DNA of 64,000 nt from Myxococcales bacterium (GTDB taxonomy: Bacteria > Myxococcota_A > Polyangia > Polyangiales > Polyangiaceae): the NCBI GenBank assembly GCA_016703425.1, contig JADJCA010000007.1, positions 124,001 through 188,000 of the forward strand. Direction: 5' to 3'. Positions within the stretch are counted from its first letter, which is position 1; every line of letters starts with the position of its first letter. Positions 9,264-17,516 of the stretch are shown here, in pieces. A program made the translations under genes and the position numbers. The notes under the pieces are model-generated. The model saw only the letters and a program-made list of their open reading frames with translations, made no database searches and was not told where the DNA came from.

Positions 9264-10673
9264 ATGGGCTTTCGACACCGAGACTTCTCGCGGGGCTTCC
9301 TTTTTCTCTCCACGCTGCCGGTCCTCCTCACCGCCACCGGCGGCTGCACGTCGCTCCTCGGGACCTTCGAGGTCGCTGAGTCGAAGGCCGACGCCGGGGC
9401 TACGACTGACGCGGGCGCCGAGCCCGATACGGGCGGCGCCGTCGACAGCGCTGTTCCGCCAACGGACGGCGGCGACGCCGGGCCGCCGCCGGTGTTCGTC
9501 GCATCCTACGTGGCCGCGGGCCTCAACCACACGTGCGCCGTGAAGCCGCCGGGGCACGTGTACTGTTGGGGCAACAACGACCACGGTCAGCTGGGCGTGC
9601 CACCCGCGCTCACGCCTGGGACGAAGTCGAACAAGCCCATCAAGGTGCCCAACTTCGGCGCCGGCGTCGGCAGCGGCAAGCCCATCACGAAGGTCTTCGT
9701 CGGCGCCGCCCACACCTGCGCGCTCGACGAAATTGGCGCACTCTTCTGCTGGGGCAGCAACGATTCGAAGCAACTCGGCACCGGCGATCCCCCCGACGCG
9801 GTGGCCCATGACAATCCGCGCCGCGTGAAGGGCGTCGTCGGCGTCACGCTCGACGGCGTCGCGTCGGCTTCCTTGGGCGCGAAGCACTCGTGCGCCGTCT
9901 TGTCGACCGGCGACGTGGCCTGCTGGGGCAGCAACGCCGACGGACAGATCGGCGTCACGGGAACGTTGCCGGTCGACCCAACGAAGGTGCCGACCGTCAA
10001 CAAGGCCACGCTCGTCACGGTCGGCGCGCGCCATAGTTGCGCCCTCGCCGCGGCGACAGCGCAAGTGTGGTGTTGGGGCATCAGCAAGACGGGACAGCTA
10101 GGCATCGGTTCCATGGCCGCGCCGGTCGCGCCCACGCCCGTCAACTTTGGCACCGAGAGCCCGAACTTCCTGGGCGCCGGCGGCGAGGGGCACTCGTGCG
10201 CCACGGTCGGCGCGCCACCGCGCCTTCAGTGTTTCGGGGCCAACGACGTCGGACAACTCGGGGCCCCTGGCACAATCGACAATCCAGTGCCGACGAACGT
10301 GGCGGTCCCCGTGGGCGCACCGTCGTTCGACGAAGTCCAAACGGGCGGCAAGTTCAGCTGCGCGAAGAGCATCGCCACCGGGGGGCCCAACAGCGCCGCG
10401 CTCGGCTGCTGGGGTGCGAACAACCACGGCCAGTTGGGGCTCGGCACGGTCGACCCGGGGCGCCACGACATCATCACGTCGGTGCCCGGCCAGATCGCGA
10501 CGGTGCTCAACTACAGCGTCGGCGCGGAGCACGCATGCGCCATCATCAAGACGCCCGCCGACCCGAAGTCGGGTCCGGTGTTCTGTTGGGGCGGCGGCGC
10601 CTTCGGCAAGCTCGGCGTCGACCTTGGCGGGACCAGCGATCAGCCGAACCCGCGCGCCGTGCTCGTCGAGTAG
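9264..10673 (+). CDS. RCC1-repeat lipoprotein
   Basis: The start chosen is the ATG at 9264, which gives a signal peptide ending in a lipobox-like TGGC; the open frame extends upstream but that part lacks protein character. After a 60-residue Asp/Ala/Gly linker come seven RCC1-type repeats, each with the pattern G-x-x-H-x-C-A ... W-G-x-N-x-x-G-Q-L-G, for example HTCAVKPPGHVYCWGNNDHG. Each repeat contributes a pair of Cys (HTCA and YCWG), suggesting disulphides in a surface-exposed seven-bladed propeller. RCC1 domains usually mediate protein binding; the partner is unknown. No clear Shine-Dalgarno sequence precedes the start. Confidence 0.85.
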   Translation: MGFRHRDFSRGFLFLSTLPVLLTATGGCTSLLGTFEVAESKADAGATTDAGAEPDTGGAVDSAVPPTDGGDAGPPPVFVASYVAAGLNHTCAVKPPGHVYCWGNNDHGQLGVPPALTPGTKSNKPIKVPNFGAGVGSGKPITKVFVGAAHTCALDEIGALFCWGSNDSKQLGTGDPPDAVAHDNPRRVKGVVGVTLDGVASASLGAKHSCAVLSTGDVACWGSNADGQIGVTGTLPVDPTKVPTVNKATLVTVGARHSCALAAATAQVWCWGISKTGQLGIGSMAAPVAPTPVNFGTESPNFLGAGGEGHSCATVGAPPRLQCFGANDVGQLGAPGTIDNPVPTNVAVPVGAPSFDEVQTGGKFSCAKSIATGGPNSAALGCWGANNHGQLGLGTVDPGRHDIITSVPGQIATVLNYSVGAEHACAIIKTPADPKSGPVFCWGGGAFGKLGVDLGGTSDQPNPRAVLVE

Positions 10674-10706
10674 CGCCGGCGCGAGGCGCCCTGAGCGTCG
10701 CCGGCG
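10674..10706. terminator. Probable bidirectional terminator hairpin
   Basis: Two copies of CGCCGGCG (10674-10681 and 10699-10706) can pair across a 17-base loop. They fill the 34-base gap between the convergent RCC1 and creatininase genes. There is no U-run, so efficiency is uncertain. Confidence 0.4.
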
Positions 10707-10707
10707 T

Positions 10708-11487
10708 CTAGCTCTCCGGTCGGGAGGCGAGCGCTTCGCTCACCTCGGCGACGATCATCGCCACGTGCTTCTCGTAAAGCGCCTCGCCCTCCTCGCGCGT
10801 CGCGTGGGCCGGCGAGCCGGTGTACGCGTCGTGCATGCCCATGGCGAGGAACGTCGAGAGGCCGCCCGCAATGCCCTTCGAGAGCGACACGTCGAGGTCG
10901 GGTAGCGCGGCGATGTCGAAGGCGACGCGATCGCCTGAGGCGAGGACGAGCGACGTTTCGTAGCGGCCCGCGTGGCACGCGCCGCTCTTGTATTCGTCGG
11001 AGAGCAAACGGCCCCAGCGACGCGAGAGCGGCGAAGCGACCGACACGCGTCCCTTTTCGTGTCCATCGGCGCCAGCGCGAACCGCCGCGTCGTGCGCCGG
11101 TTCGAGGTGATGGCTGACGAAGCACACGTGGGCGAAGCCCTCGGCCAAGAGCGCCCGCGCGAGGGTCGCGACGAGGCTCGTGACAAGCGACGCGTCGATG
11201 CCAACGGCACCGGGAAAGCCGCGAGCAAAGTCGGTCACGCCGTAGGGAATCGCGGGCGCCACGAGCGTGGTCGTGCCGGCGTCGGTCAAGCGACGCGCGG
11301 CGCGGTTGGCCGACTCTTCACCGAGCGTCGTGTCGGTTCCGAGCGGCAGGTGCGGGCCGTGGGGCTCGACGCTCCCCACCGGCACGAGCACGGCGACGGG
11401 GCCACGCGCGACGAGCGCGCCGAGCTCGACGCTCGTCAGCCGACGCAGCTCGAGGCTACCCCCGAAGGTAGGAGGGGCGTCGCTCAC
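10708..11487 (-). CDS. Creatininase-family amidohydrolase
   Basis: The 259-residue protein has the family hallmark GSVEPHGPHLPLGTD near residue 38, giving Glu, His and Asp metal ligands, and a later HAGRYETS with the second Glu. The family usually has a GHGGN metal loop; here the equivalent position reads SHHLEPAH, so it is a divergent member. Creatininase-fold enzymes hydrolyse cyclic amides and related C-N bonds using two metal ions. The start is a GTG that overlaps the stop of the ligase gene (GTGA), so both are in one operon. With an acyl-CoA ligase as partner it may act on an amide-containing aromatic or heterocyclic substrate; this is inference. Confidence 0.82.
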   Translation of the reverse strand: MSDAPPTFGGSLELRRLTSVELGALVARGPVAVLVPVGSVEPHGPHLPLGTDTTLGEESANRAARRLTDAGTTTLVAPAIPYGVTDFARGFPGAVGIDASLVTSLVATLARALLAEGFAHVCFVSHHLEPAHDAAVRAGADGHEKGRVSVASPLSRRWGRLLSDEYKSGACHAGRYETSLVLASGDRVAFDIAALPDLDVSLSKGIAGGLSTFLAMGMHDAYTGSPAHATREEGEALYEKHVAMIVAEVSEALASRPES

Positions 11488-13118
11488 GAGACCCCCGTCG
11501 CACGAAGGGCCTTCTTGTCGACCTTGCCGCGATCGTTCTTCGGCAGATCCGCCGTGAATTCTACGAGACGCGGGTACTTGTGCTTCGAGAGGCGCGCCTT
11601 CACGTGCTCCTTGAGTTCTTCCGCGAGCCCCTCACCGGCCGCGACGCCATCGCGGAGCACCACGAAGGCCTTGGTCTTCGTGAGACCTTCGTGTTCGACG
11701 CCCACCACAGCGACTTGGGAAACGGCGGCGTGCGTGAGGAGGCACTCTTCAACCTCGAGCGGCGCGACCCAGAGGCCGCTCACCTTGATGAGATCATCGG
11801 CGCGACCGGCGAAGGTCAAATACCCGCGCTCGTCGATGCTGAAGAGATCGCCCGTGCGGCACCACTCGCCGAAGAACGTGCGGAAGGACTTGTCGCGATC
11901 GAGCCAGTAGCCCATCGAAGCGCTGTCACCGCGCACCCACAAGACGCCGATCTCCGTTGGCGCGCACGGCGTCGCTCCAGGCCCCGTCGCATCCTCCGGC
12001 AGGACGCGAAGCTCGTAGCCATCGACGGCGCGCCCGAGCGTACCTGGCACCACATCGCCGGGACGGTTCGATGCGTAGATGTGAAACATCTCCGCGGAGC
12101 CGATCCCGTCGTAGACCTCGCTGCCGAAACGAGCGAGCCAGCGCCGCAGGAGCGGCTCCGGGAGCGCTTCGCCCGCGGAGAGCGAGAAGCGCACGCTCGA
12201 GAGGTCGAGGCCGGCGCCGCCTTTGGCCCGCAGGGCCGCGTCATGCTCGAGGAGCTTGCCGAGCATGGTCGGGACGTTCGTGATGATTGTCGGGCGATAG
12301 CGCGCGATGGCGTCCATGAGCGATTCCGGCGTGGGCCGTTCGCTGAAGAGGGCCGCAGTGGCGCCCACGGCGAAGGGGAACATGAGGTTCGTGCCCGTCG
12401 CGTAGCCGAAGTAGAGGCGCGGGACGCTCACGGTGACGTCGCCGGCGCGGTAGCCAACGGTGCCCTTCGCGTAGACCTCGGTGTTGTAGGCAAAGTCGCG
12501 GTGCGCGTGGACGTTGGCCTTCGGCTCGCCGGTGGAGCCGCTGGTGAAGAGCCAGATGGCGGGTTCGTCGCGATGGATCGCTGGGACCTTCTCGAGGGGC
12601 GCTTCCGCCCGGAGCTCCACCGCGAGCGAACCAAAGAGCGAAGACGCCGGGAGCGCGGGCGCGACATCGGCGTCACCGCCGGTTGGGACGTCGGCGACGA
12701 CCCAAACGCGACGAACCTCGTGGTCTGGCGCGTCAGCGAGGTAGCGAGCGAGGGGCTCGGCGACCTTCGGCACCGTCACGACAGCGGTTGCGCGAGTGTA
12801 GCGAACGAGCGCGGCGAGCTGGTCGAACGGCGTGTCGGGGTTGCCCATGGCCACGACGGCACCGCGAAGCAGCGTTCCAAAGAAGACCCACGCAAACGGC
12901 GGGGTGTCGGGCAAGATCATGAGCACGCGCTCGCCGCGGCGCACGTCAACGCGGACGAGCAGACCGGCAAAGCGTCGGGCGCGGTCGGCGACCGCGTCGT
13001 AGGAGAAGACGTGCGAGCCAAAGAGAACCGCGGGCCGCGTACCAAGCCCTTCCCGAAGTCGATCAAACAGGTAGTAGTCGGCGAGGTTCAGGCGCTCGGG
13101 AAAGGTTGGGCGTGTCAC
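11484..13118 (-). CDS. Benzoate-CoA ligase family acyl-CoA synthetase
   Basis: The 544-residue protein belongs to the adenylate-forming AMP-binding superfamily. The P-loop-like motif LFTSGSTGEPK is at about residue 190, followed by YFGYATGTNLMFPFAVG, the pattern seen in benzoate and aminobenzoate CoA ligases. The C-terminal domain contains GRADDLIKVSGLWVAP and ends with a K-x-D-RGKVDKKALR stretch holding the catalytic Lys. It should activate an aromatic or related carboxylic acid to its CoA thioester with ATP, forming AMP and pyrophosphate. Acid specificity cannot be read from sequence by eye. The operon promoter would lie in the 13119-13527 gap, which holds a perfect 24-bp palindrome 108 bases upstream of the start. 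Confidence 0.87.
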   Translation of the reverse strand: MTRPTFPERLNLADYYLFDRLREGLGTRPAVLFGSHVFSYDAVADRARRFAGLLVRVDVRRGERVLMILPDTPPFAWVFFGTLLRGAVVAMGNPDTPFDQLAALVRYTRATAVVTVPKVAEPLARYLADAPDHEVRRVWVVADVPTGGDADVAPALPASSLFGSLAVELRAEAPLEKVPAIHRDEPAIWLFTSGSTGEPKANVHAHRDFAYNTEVYAKGTVGYRAGDVTVSVPRLYFGYATGTNLMFPFAVGATAALFSERPTPESLMDAIARYRPTIITNVPTMLGKLLEHDAALRAKGGAGLDLSSVRFSLSAGEALPEPLLRRWLARFGSEVYDGIGSAEMFHIYASNRPGDVVPGTLGRAVDGYELRVLPEDATGPGATPCAPTEIGVLWVRGDSASMGYWLDRDKSFRTFFGEWCRTGDLFSIDERGYLTFAGRADDLIKVSGLWVAPLEVEECLLTHAAVSQVAVVGVEHEGLTKTKAFVVLRDGVAAGEGLAEELKEHVKARLSKHKYPRLVEFTADLPKNDRGKVDKKALRATGVS

Positions 13119-13225
13119 CGGCCCTCCTTATCGCAAAGGGCGGCGCGCTTCGAGCCGGGCGGCCGACGCGCGAAGGGCCTCGGGGGCGGCGTCGCCGGGG
13201 GCGGGGAGCGGGAGGAGCGGGAGCT

Positions 13226-13249
13226 CGCCAATTAGCATGCTAATTGGCG
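13226..13249. promoter_or_regulatory. 24-bp perfect palindrome, candidate operator (core AATTAGCATGCTAATT)
   Basis: The sequence is self-complementary over all 24 bases and is AT-rich in a GC-rich background. The same 16-base core recurs at 41580-41595. It lies 108 bases upstream of the CoA-ligase gene and about 280 bases upstream of the protease start. Size and symmetry resemble operators of MarR- or TetR-type dimeric repressors, but no such regulator is encoded in the window. Its central ATG (13237) would also open a 28-codon ORF (MLIGALLAGAPAPAG...) ending at 13323, for which there is no ribosome binding site. Confidence 0.55.
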
Positions 13250-13527
13250 CCCTTCTCGCCGGGGCCCCGGCCCCCGCAGGCGCACCGCGGAGCGTGGCGC
13301 CGCCGGTGCCGCGCCAGCTCTAGCCGCGGCCTCGCGTTGGCAAGGAGCGCTTGTTCAGGATGCACAAAGGCCGACAAATCAAAGCATCTTGCATATTTGC
13401 AACGCGCGGACGGCTCGCGGCGACGCGAACGAGACTTTCCGCTGCGCTGCCGCGTTCTAAGTTGCCGGCGAACCGAAGAGCTGGTCAGATCCGGCGCCGC
13501 TTTCGGGGGGTTGAGAGGTCGTTGCCC
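13250..13527 (+). promoter_or_regulatory. Intergenic leader of the protease gene with a TTGCA dyad
   Basis: No convincing gene is seen between the palindrome and the protease start. The stretch at 13365-13402 is AT-rich for this genome and includes a dyad TTGCATATTTGCAA at 13389-13402 (5-bp arms, 4-base spacer), a candidate protein-binding or promoter site. An open frame runs into the protease gene from 13351, but its codons lack the usual GC3 bias and signal-peptide character. Confidence 0.35.
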
Positions 13528-14733
13528 ATGCGAAATTTCCTGGCGTTGCCCGTGCTTCTCTCGCTTGCAGCTGCCTGTTCGGCGTCGCCCGATGGCGATC
13601 GAACGGAGCTAGGCCAAGCGAAGAGCGCCATCATCGGGGGCAAAGCCTCGACGGCAGAGCAGGACGCGGTCGTCCTCCTCATTCACACGGATCGGCAGAC
13701 CTCGTTCGCCTCGTGCACGGGCACGCTCATCGCGCCCAACCTGGTCCTCACCGCCCGGCATTGCGTTGCCAACGTGGCGGACCAGCCCTTCGGCTGCGAC
13801 GTCGATGGCAAGCCCCAGGGTGGCGGCGGCGTCCCCGGCTCGACGCTTCGCGCCAACGAGTTCTACGTCTTCAAGGGCGCCCAGCGCCCCCGCTTCGGCG
13901 GCAACACCAAGGCCGACGGTCGCGGCGCCAAGGTCTTCCACGACAACGCCAAGACGCTCTGCGGTCACGACCTCGCGCTCGTCCTCCTTCAAGAGGACGT
14001 CGCCGACGCGCCGATCATGCCGCTCCGCCTCGAAGAGCTTCCGACCGCTGGTGAGTCGATGACCGCCGTGGGTTGGGGTGTCACCGACTCGAGCCCCTAC
14101 CCGTCCAAGCGCATGCAGCGCACGGGCATCAAGGTCGACAAGGTCGGTCCCTTCAAGGGCAGCGGCTTCGAAGCGCCCGTCCCGCTCAACGACTTCCGCA
14201 TTGGCGAAGCCATTTGCTCCGGCGACAGCGGCGGCCCCGGCATCGCCGAGTCGGGTGCGATCATCGGCGTCGTTTCCCGCGGCGGCAACGGCAACTTCGA
14301 CGAGCAGAACCCCGCTGCCGGCTGCAAGGGCTCGGGCACGCAAAACGAGTACACGTCCGTGGCCCCCTTCAAGGACGTGATCCTCGAGGCCTTCGCTGAG
14401 TCGGGCCACGAGCCGTGGCTCGAAGGGCAGCCCGATCCGCGCCTCGCCAAGTTCAGCGATCCCTGCGAGAGCGCCGAGGCCTGCCGGTCCGGCGTCTGCG
14501 TCGCAGGTGCGTGTACGCAGTCGTGCACCGCCAACACCGACTGCCCCACGGGCTTCGAGTGCGCCGCGAACGGCAATTCAACGGTGTGCAAGGCTCCTGC
14601 TGCCGCCGCGACCAGCTCGTCCTCGAGCTCCGGCGGCTGCGTGGCCGGCGCCGCAGGCCCTGTGGGTCCCGTCGTCCCGTGGCTCTTCGCAGCGGGCCTC
14701 GGCCTCATGTCTCGTCGTCGTCGCCGAGCCTGA
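13528..14733 (+). CDS. Trypsin-like serine protease, lipoprotein with MYXO-CTERM tail
   Basis: The ATG at 13528 gives a lipoprotein signal (LSLAAAC, lipid Cys17) and is preceded by GAGAGG. The S1 peptidase fold starts at the activation-like IIGG (35-38). The catalytic triad is complete: His78 in TARHC, Asp148 in GHDLAL and Ser234 in GDSGGP. After the protease domain comes a Cys-rich segment of about 60 residues (ACRSGVCVAGACTQSC), a Ser run, and a MYXO-CTERM-like end (GGC linker, PWLFAAGLGLM helix, RRRRR). The enzyme is probably exported, activated by cleavage before IIGG and held at the outer membrane. Substrate is unknown. It sits on the opposite strand between two catabolic blocks and seems functionally independent. 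Confidence 0.88.
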   Translation: MRNFLALPVLLSLAAACSASPDGDRTELGQAKSAIIGGKASTAEQDAVVLLIHTDRQTSFASCTGTLIAPNLVLTARHCVANVADQPFGCDVDGKPQGGGGVPGSTLRANEFYVFKGAQRPRFGGNTKADGRGAKVFHDNAKTLCGHDLALVLLQEDVADAPIMPLRLEELPTAGESMTAVGWGVTDSSPYPSKRMQRTGIKVDKVGPFKGSGFEAPVPLNDFRIGEAICSGDSGGPGIAESGAIIGVVSRGGNGNFDEQNPAAGCKGSGTQNEYTSVAPFKDVILEAFAESGHEPWLEGQPDPRLAKFSDPCESAEACRSGVCVAGACTQSCTANTDCPTGFECAANGNSTVCKAPAAAATSSSSSSGGCVAGAAGPVGPVVPWLFAAGLGLMSRRRRRA

Positions 14734-14756
14734 GCGCACGGCCTCGTGTCTCGCCG

Positions 14757-14779
14757 GGCCGGAGCGCCCGGCTCCGGCC
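14757..14779. terminator. Bidirectional terminator hairpin
   Basis: A perfect 9-bp stem GGCCGGAGC/GCTCCGGCC with a GCCCG loop sits in the 81-base gap between the convergent protease and oxidoreductase genes. It lacks a U-run. Confidence 0.5.
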
Positions 14780-14814
14780 AGCCGGCCTTCGACGCAACGC
14801 GATCGGCGCGAGCG

Positions 14815-16317
14815 CTACGCTCGTCGATCGCCCGTGCACGCGTCGAGCAACGCAGCGTCGACGGCCCGCGCGTCGCCCGCTGGCTGACCGTCACCGTCGC
14901 CGTCGCGCACGGTGGCGCTCACGGTCGCGCTCATGGGTCCGCGGTTGCCCGCGAGATCGTACGGCCGCACCGCGTAGCGGTACGGCACGCCTCCCGCCAC
15001 GCGCGCGTCCTCGAAGCGCTGCGAGACGCCGCGCACCGATGCATAGTGCACCAAGATCCCGTCGCCCTCGGCGCGCAGGACCTCGTAGCCGTAGACGGCC
15101 TGGTTGTCGGCCGCCGGCTGCCAGCGAAGGAGCACCCGCCCCTTCTCGGCGGAGCACGATAGCCCCGCGCCGACAGGCCACGTGGGCGCCTCCACGTCGT
15201 CGCTCTCGGGCGCTTGCCCAAGCTTCTTCGGCCACAGCGTGCAGTCTACGCGGCGAAAGTTCTCGTCGAGCGTCTTGCAGACATTGCCGTAGACGCAGCG
15301 CACCACGGTGTCCTCGCGGTTGTCGCGCCACTTTCGCGGCAGATCGGGATCGGCGAGCAGCGCGCGGGCCATGCCCACGAGATCACCCTGCCCTTTCGCG
15401 AGCACCGCGTCGGCGAGCGCGCGCGTTCCGATCTTCCCCGCCGCCACGACCGGCGTTTCGAGCCCTGACTCGCGAAGGGCCGCGCGCACCGCCTCGGGGA
15501 TAGGCAGGTTCGTGCCGTCGGCATACGCGGCGCCGGGCATGCAACGATCGCCCGAATAGCCCGTGTAGGGATAAAGCGGCTCACCTTCGATGACGCGCGC
15601 GTCCTCAAACTTTCCGCCCGCCGACAGCGAGATGACGTCGGCGCCGGCCCGCGCCAAGCGCACGGCCATCACGCGCGCATCGGGCGTCGAATAGCCGCCG
15701 CGAATGCACTCGTCGCCGACGAAGCGCACGCCCACGGGAAAGTCGTGGCCCACCACCGAGCGAACGCGCTCGAGGACCCGCACCGGAAGGCGCATGCGAT
15801 TCTCGAGCGACCCTCCGTAGGCGTCGCGCCGCGGGTTCATGCGCGAGAGAAACGAGCTCAGCGTGTACGCGTGCGCCATGTGAAGCTCAACGCCGTCGAA
15901 GCCCGCGGTTCGTGCCCGCGCCGCAGCCGCTCCGTAGGCCTCGACGATGGCGTCCAGGTCTTCCAAGGAGAGGGTGTCGACGGTCTGACGCCAGCCGGAG
16001 CGTGAGATCTTCAGGAAGTGAATGATCTGCGGGAAGACGGCGCCGGGCCCCGCGTCGTGGCATGCGCCCGCGAGATCCTTGAGGCCCGGCAAGAATTCGT
16101 CGCCCGAGATGCGAAGCAGCGGACCGCTCTTCGCCGAGTGGACCGCCATCGCCTCTACCACTACGAGACCGGCGCCGCCCTTCGCGAAGCGCGCGTAGCG
16201 CGCTCGCACGTCGTCGTTGACTCGTCCGTCTTCGCCTGAGAGTCGCGTCACCATGGCCGGGAGCACGATGCGGTTCGGCAACGTCGCCGTTCGAATCGTG
16301 AGCGGCGAAAAGAGCAT
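14815..16317 (-). CDS. Old-yellow-enzyme family FMN oxidoreductase with C-terminal fibronectin-III-like domain
   Basis: Residues 1-330 form an OYE-type FMN barrel, with the signature GVELHMAHAYTLSSFLSRMN (142-161) and YGGSLENRMRLP (167-178). Three Cys follow at 341, 347 and 359, a pattern reminiscent of, but not identical to, the four-Cys iron-sulphur motif of 2,4-dienoyl-CoA reductases. Residues 377-470 look like a fibronectin type III domain (LLRWQPA, YGYEVLRAEGDG, YRYAVRPYDLAGN), an unusual addition. The start at 16317 sits five bases after the acyl-CoA dehydrogenase stop; the longer open frame upstream is only that gene's shadow. The context suggests reduction of a conjugated, dearomatised CoA ester using NAD(P)H. 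Confidence 0.82.
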   Translation of the reverse strand: MLFSPLTIRTATLPNRIVLPAMVTRLSGEDGRVNDDVRARYARFAKGGAGLVVVEAMAVHSAKSGPLLRISGDEFLPGLKDLAGACHDAGPGAVFPQIIHFLKISRSGWRQTVDTLSLEDLDAIVEAYGAAAARARTAGFDGVELHMAHAYTLSSFLSRMNPRRDAYGGSLENRMRLPVRVLERVRSVVGHDFPVGVRFVGDECIRGGYSTPDARVMAVRLARAGADVISLSAGGKFEDARVIEGEPLYPYTGYSGDRCMPGAAYADGTNLPIPEAVRAALRESGLETPVVAAGKIGTRALADAVLAKGQGDLVGMARALLADPDLPRKWRDNREDTVVRCVYGNVCKTLDENFRRVDCTLWPKKLGQAPESDDVEAPTWPVGAGLSCSAEKGRVLLRWQPAADNQAVYGYEVLRAEGDGILVHYASVRGVSQRFEDARVAGGVPYRYAVRPYDLAGNRGPMSATVSATVRDGDGDGQPAGDARAVDAALLDACTGDRRA

Positions 16318-16322
16318 GCTCG

Positions 16323-17474
16323 TCAGCCGCCCTGCGAAACCAGCTCGCCGCCGATGATGAGCTTTTGAATCTCGGTCGTGCCTTCGTAGATGCGGAGGGG
16401 CCGCACGTCGCGCAAGAGCTCGGCAACGACGCTCGACGCGACGACGCCGCTCCCGCCGAAGAGCTGCACCGCCCGATCGATGATGCGGGACGCGGCCTCC
16501 GTGGCGAACATCTTCGCCATGGCGACCGACGTCTTCGAGGCCTGCGAGCCGCCGGCCTGATCTTTCTGATCCTTCTCCCACGCGGCGCGGTAGACGAGCA
16601 GCCGCGCCGCATCGAGCTCCGTCGCCATGTCGGCCAGCGCAGCCTGCGTGAGTTGAAACTCGGCCAGAGGCTTGCCGAACTGAACGCGCTTTCGCACGTG
16701 GGCGATGGATTCGTCGAGGGCGCGGCGCGCCATGCCAACGGCGGCGGCGCCAACGGACGTACGAAACACGTCGAGCGTGCCGAGCGCGAGGCGCATGCCG
16801 CCGCCGATCTCGCCGATGAGCGCACCCTGCGAGAGCCGGCACGCCTTCATGCGCAGCGCGCCGAGTGGATGATCGCCGCCGCCGGAGAGCGCGATGGGCA
16901 GAAGCTCGAGGCCGGGAGCGTCCTTCGGCACCCAGAACGCGCTGATGGCCTTTCCGTTGGACGGCGCCGGCTCCACGCGGGCAAAGACCGTGAAGTAGTC
17001 CGCGATGCCGACGTTGGAGATGAAGATCTTCTCGCCGTCCAACAGCCACGAGTCGCCGTCGCGGCGCGCCGTCGTGCGAAGCGACGCGACGTCGCTGCCG
17101 GCCTCCGGCTCCGTGAGCGCGAAGCCGAGCGTGATGCGGCCCTGCCGCGCCTCCGCCAAGAGCTCGTTCCGATGCGGAAACTGCGGCGTGCGCACGAGCG
17201 CCTGCGCGCCGAGTCCTTGCACGGCAAAGATGGCATCAACAAACGGCGACGCTTGCCCCAGCGCTTCACGAACGAGACACAACGACCGAACGTCGGGATG
17301 CGCCCCCGACACCGCGTGATCGAGGAGCCCCAAGCCACCGAGCCAAGGGATGACCGCCTCGCGATGCGGCGCTTGCCTTCGAAGCTCGGCCGCCGAGTGC
17401 GCAAGCGTGGTTGCGAGCTCTGCGTGGCTCGCGGAGAAAAACATGGGGAGGTCGGTCGTTGAAAGCGTGATCAT
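16323..17474 (-). CDS. Acyl-CoA dehydrogenase
   Basis: The 383-residue, full-length family member has FAD-contact motifs ALTEPEAGSD and IFISN, and the C-terminal catalytic Glu in RIYEGTTEIQ. It introduces a trans-2 double bond into an acyl-CoA and passes electrons to an electron-transfer flavoprotein, which is not encoded in the window. The active-site Glu position near the C-terminus matches short/medium-chain and alicyclic acyl-CoA dehydrogenases. It lies between the enoyl-CoA hydratase (42-base gap) and the OYE reductase (5-base gap), so it should work on the same CoA ester. Confidence 0.9.
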   Translation of the reverse strand: MITLSTTDLPMFFSASHAELATTLAHSAAELRRQAPHREAVIPWLGGLGLLDHAVSGAHPDVRSLCLVREALGQASPFVDAIFAVQGLGAQALVRTPQFPHRNELLAEARQGRITLGFALTEPEAGSDVASLRTTARRDGDSWLLDGEKIFISNVGIADYFTVFARVEPAPSNGKAISAFWVPKDAPGLELLPIALSGGGDHPLGALRMKACRLSQGALIGEIGGGMRLALGTLDVFRTSVGAAAVGMARRALDESIAHVRKRVQFGKPLAEFQLTQAALADMATELDAARLLVYRAAWEKDQKDQAGGSQASKTSVAMAKMFATEAASRIIDRAVQLFGGSGVVASSVVAELLRDVRPLRIYEGTTEIQKLIIGGELVSQGG

Positions 17475-17516
17475 GTGACCTCTCTCGGGCTCGAGTGGAG
17501 CGTTTGCGTCAGAACC

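Noticed and set aside
14815..17049. Monooxygenase-OYE fusion extending to 744 residues
   Set aside because: The extra N-terminal part is the acyl-CoA dehydrogenase gene read in another frame; no flavin monooxygenase motif is present.
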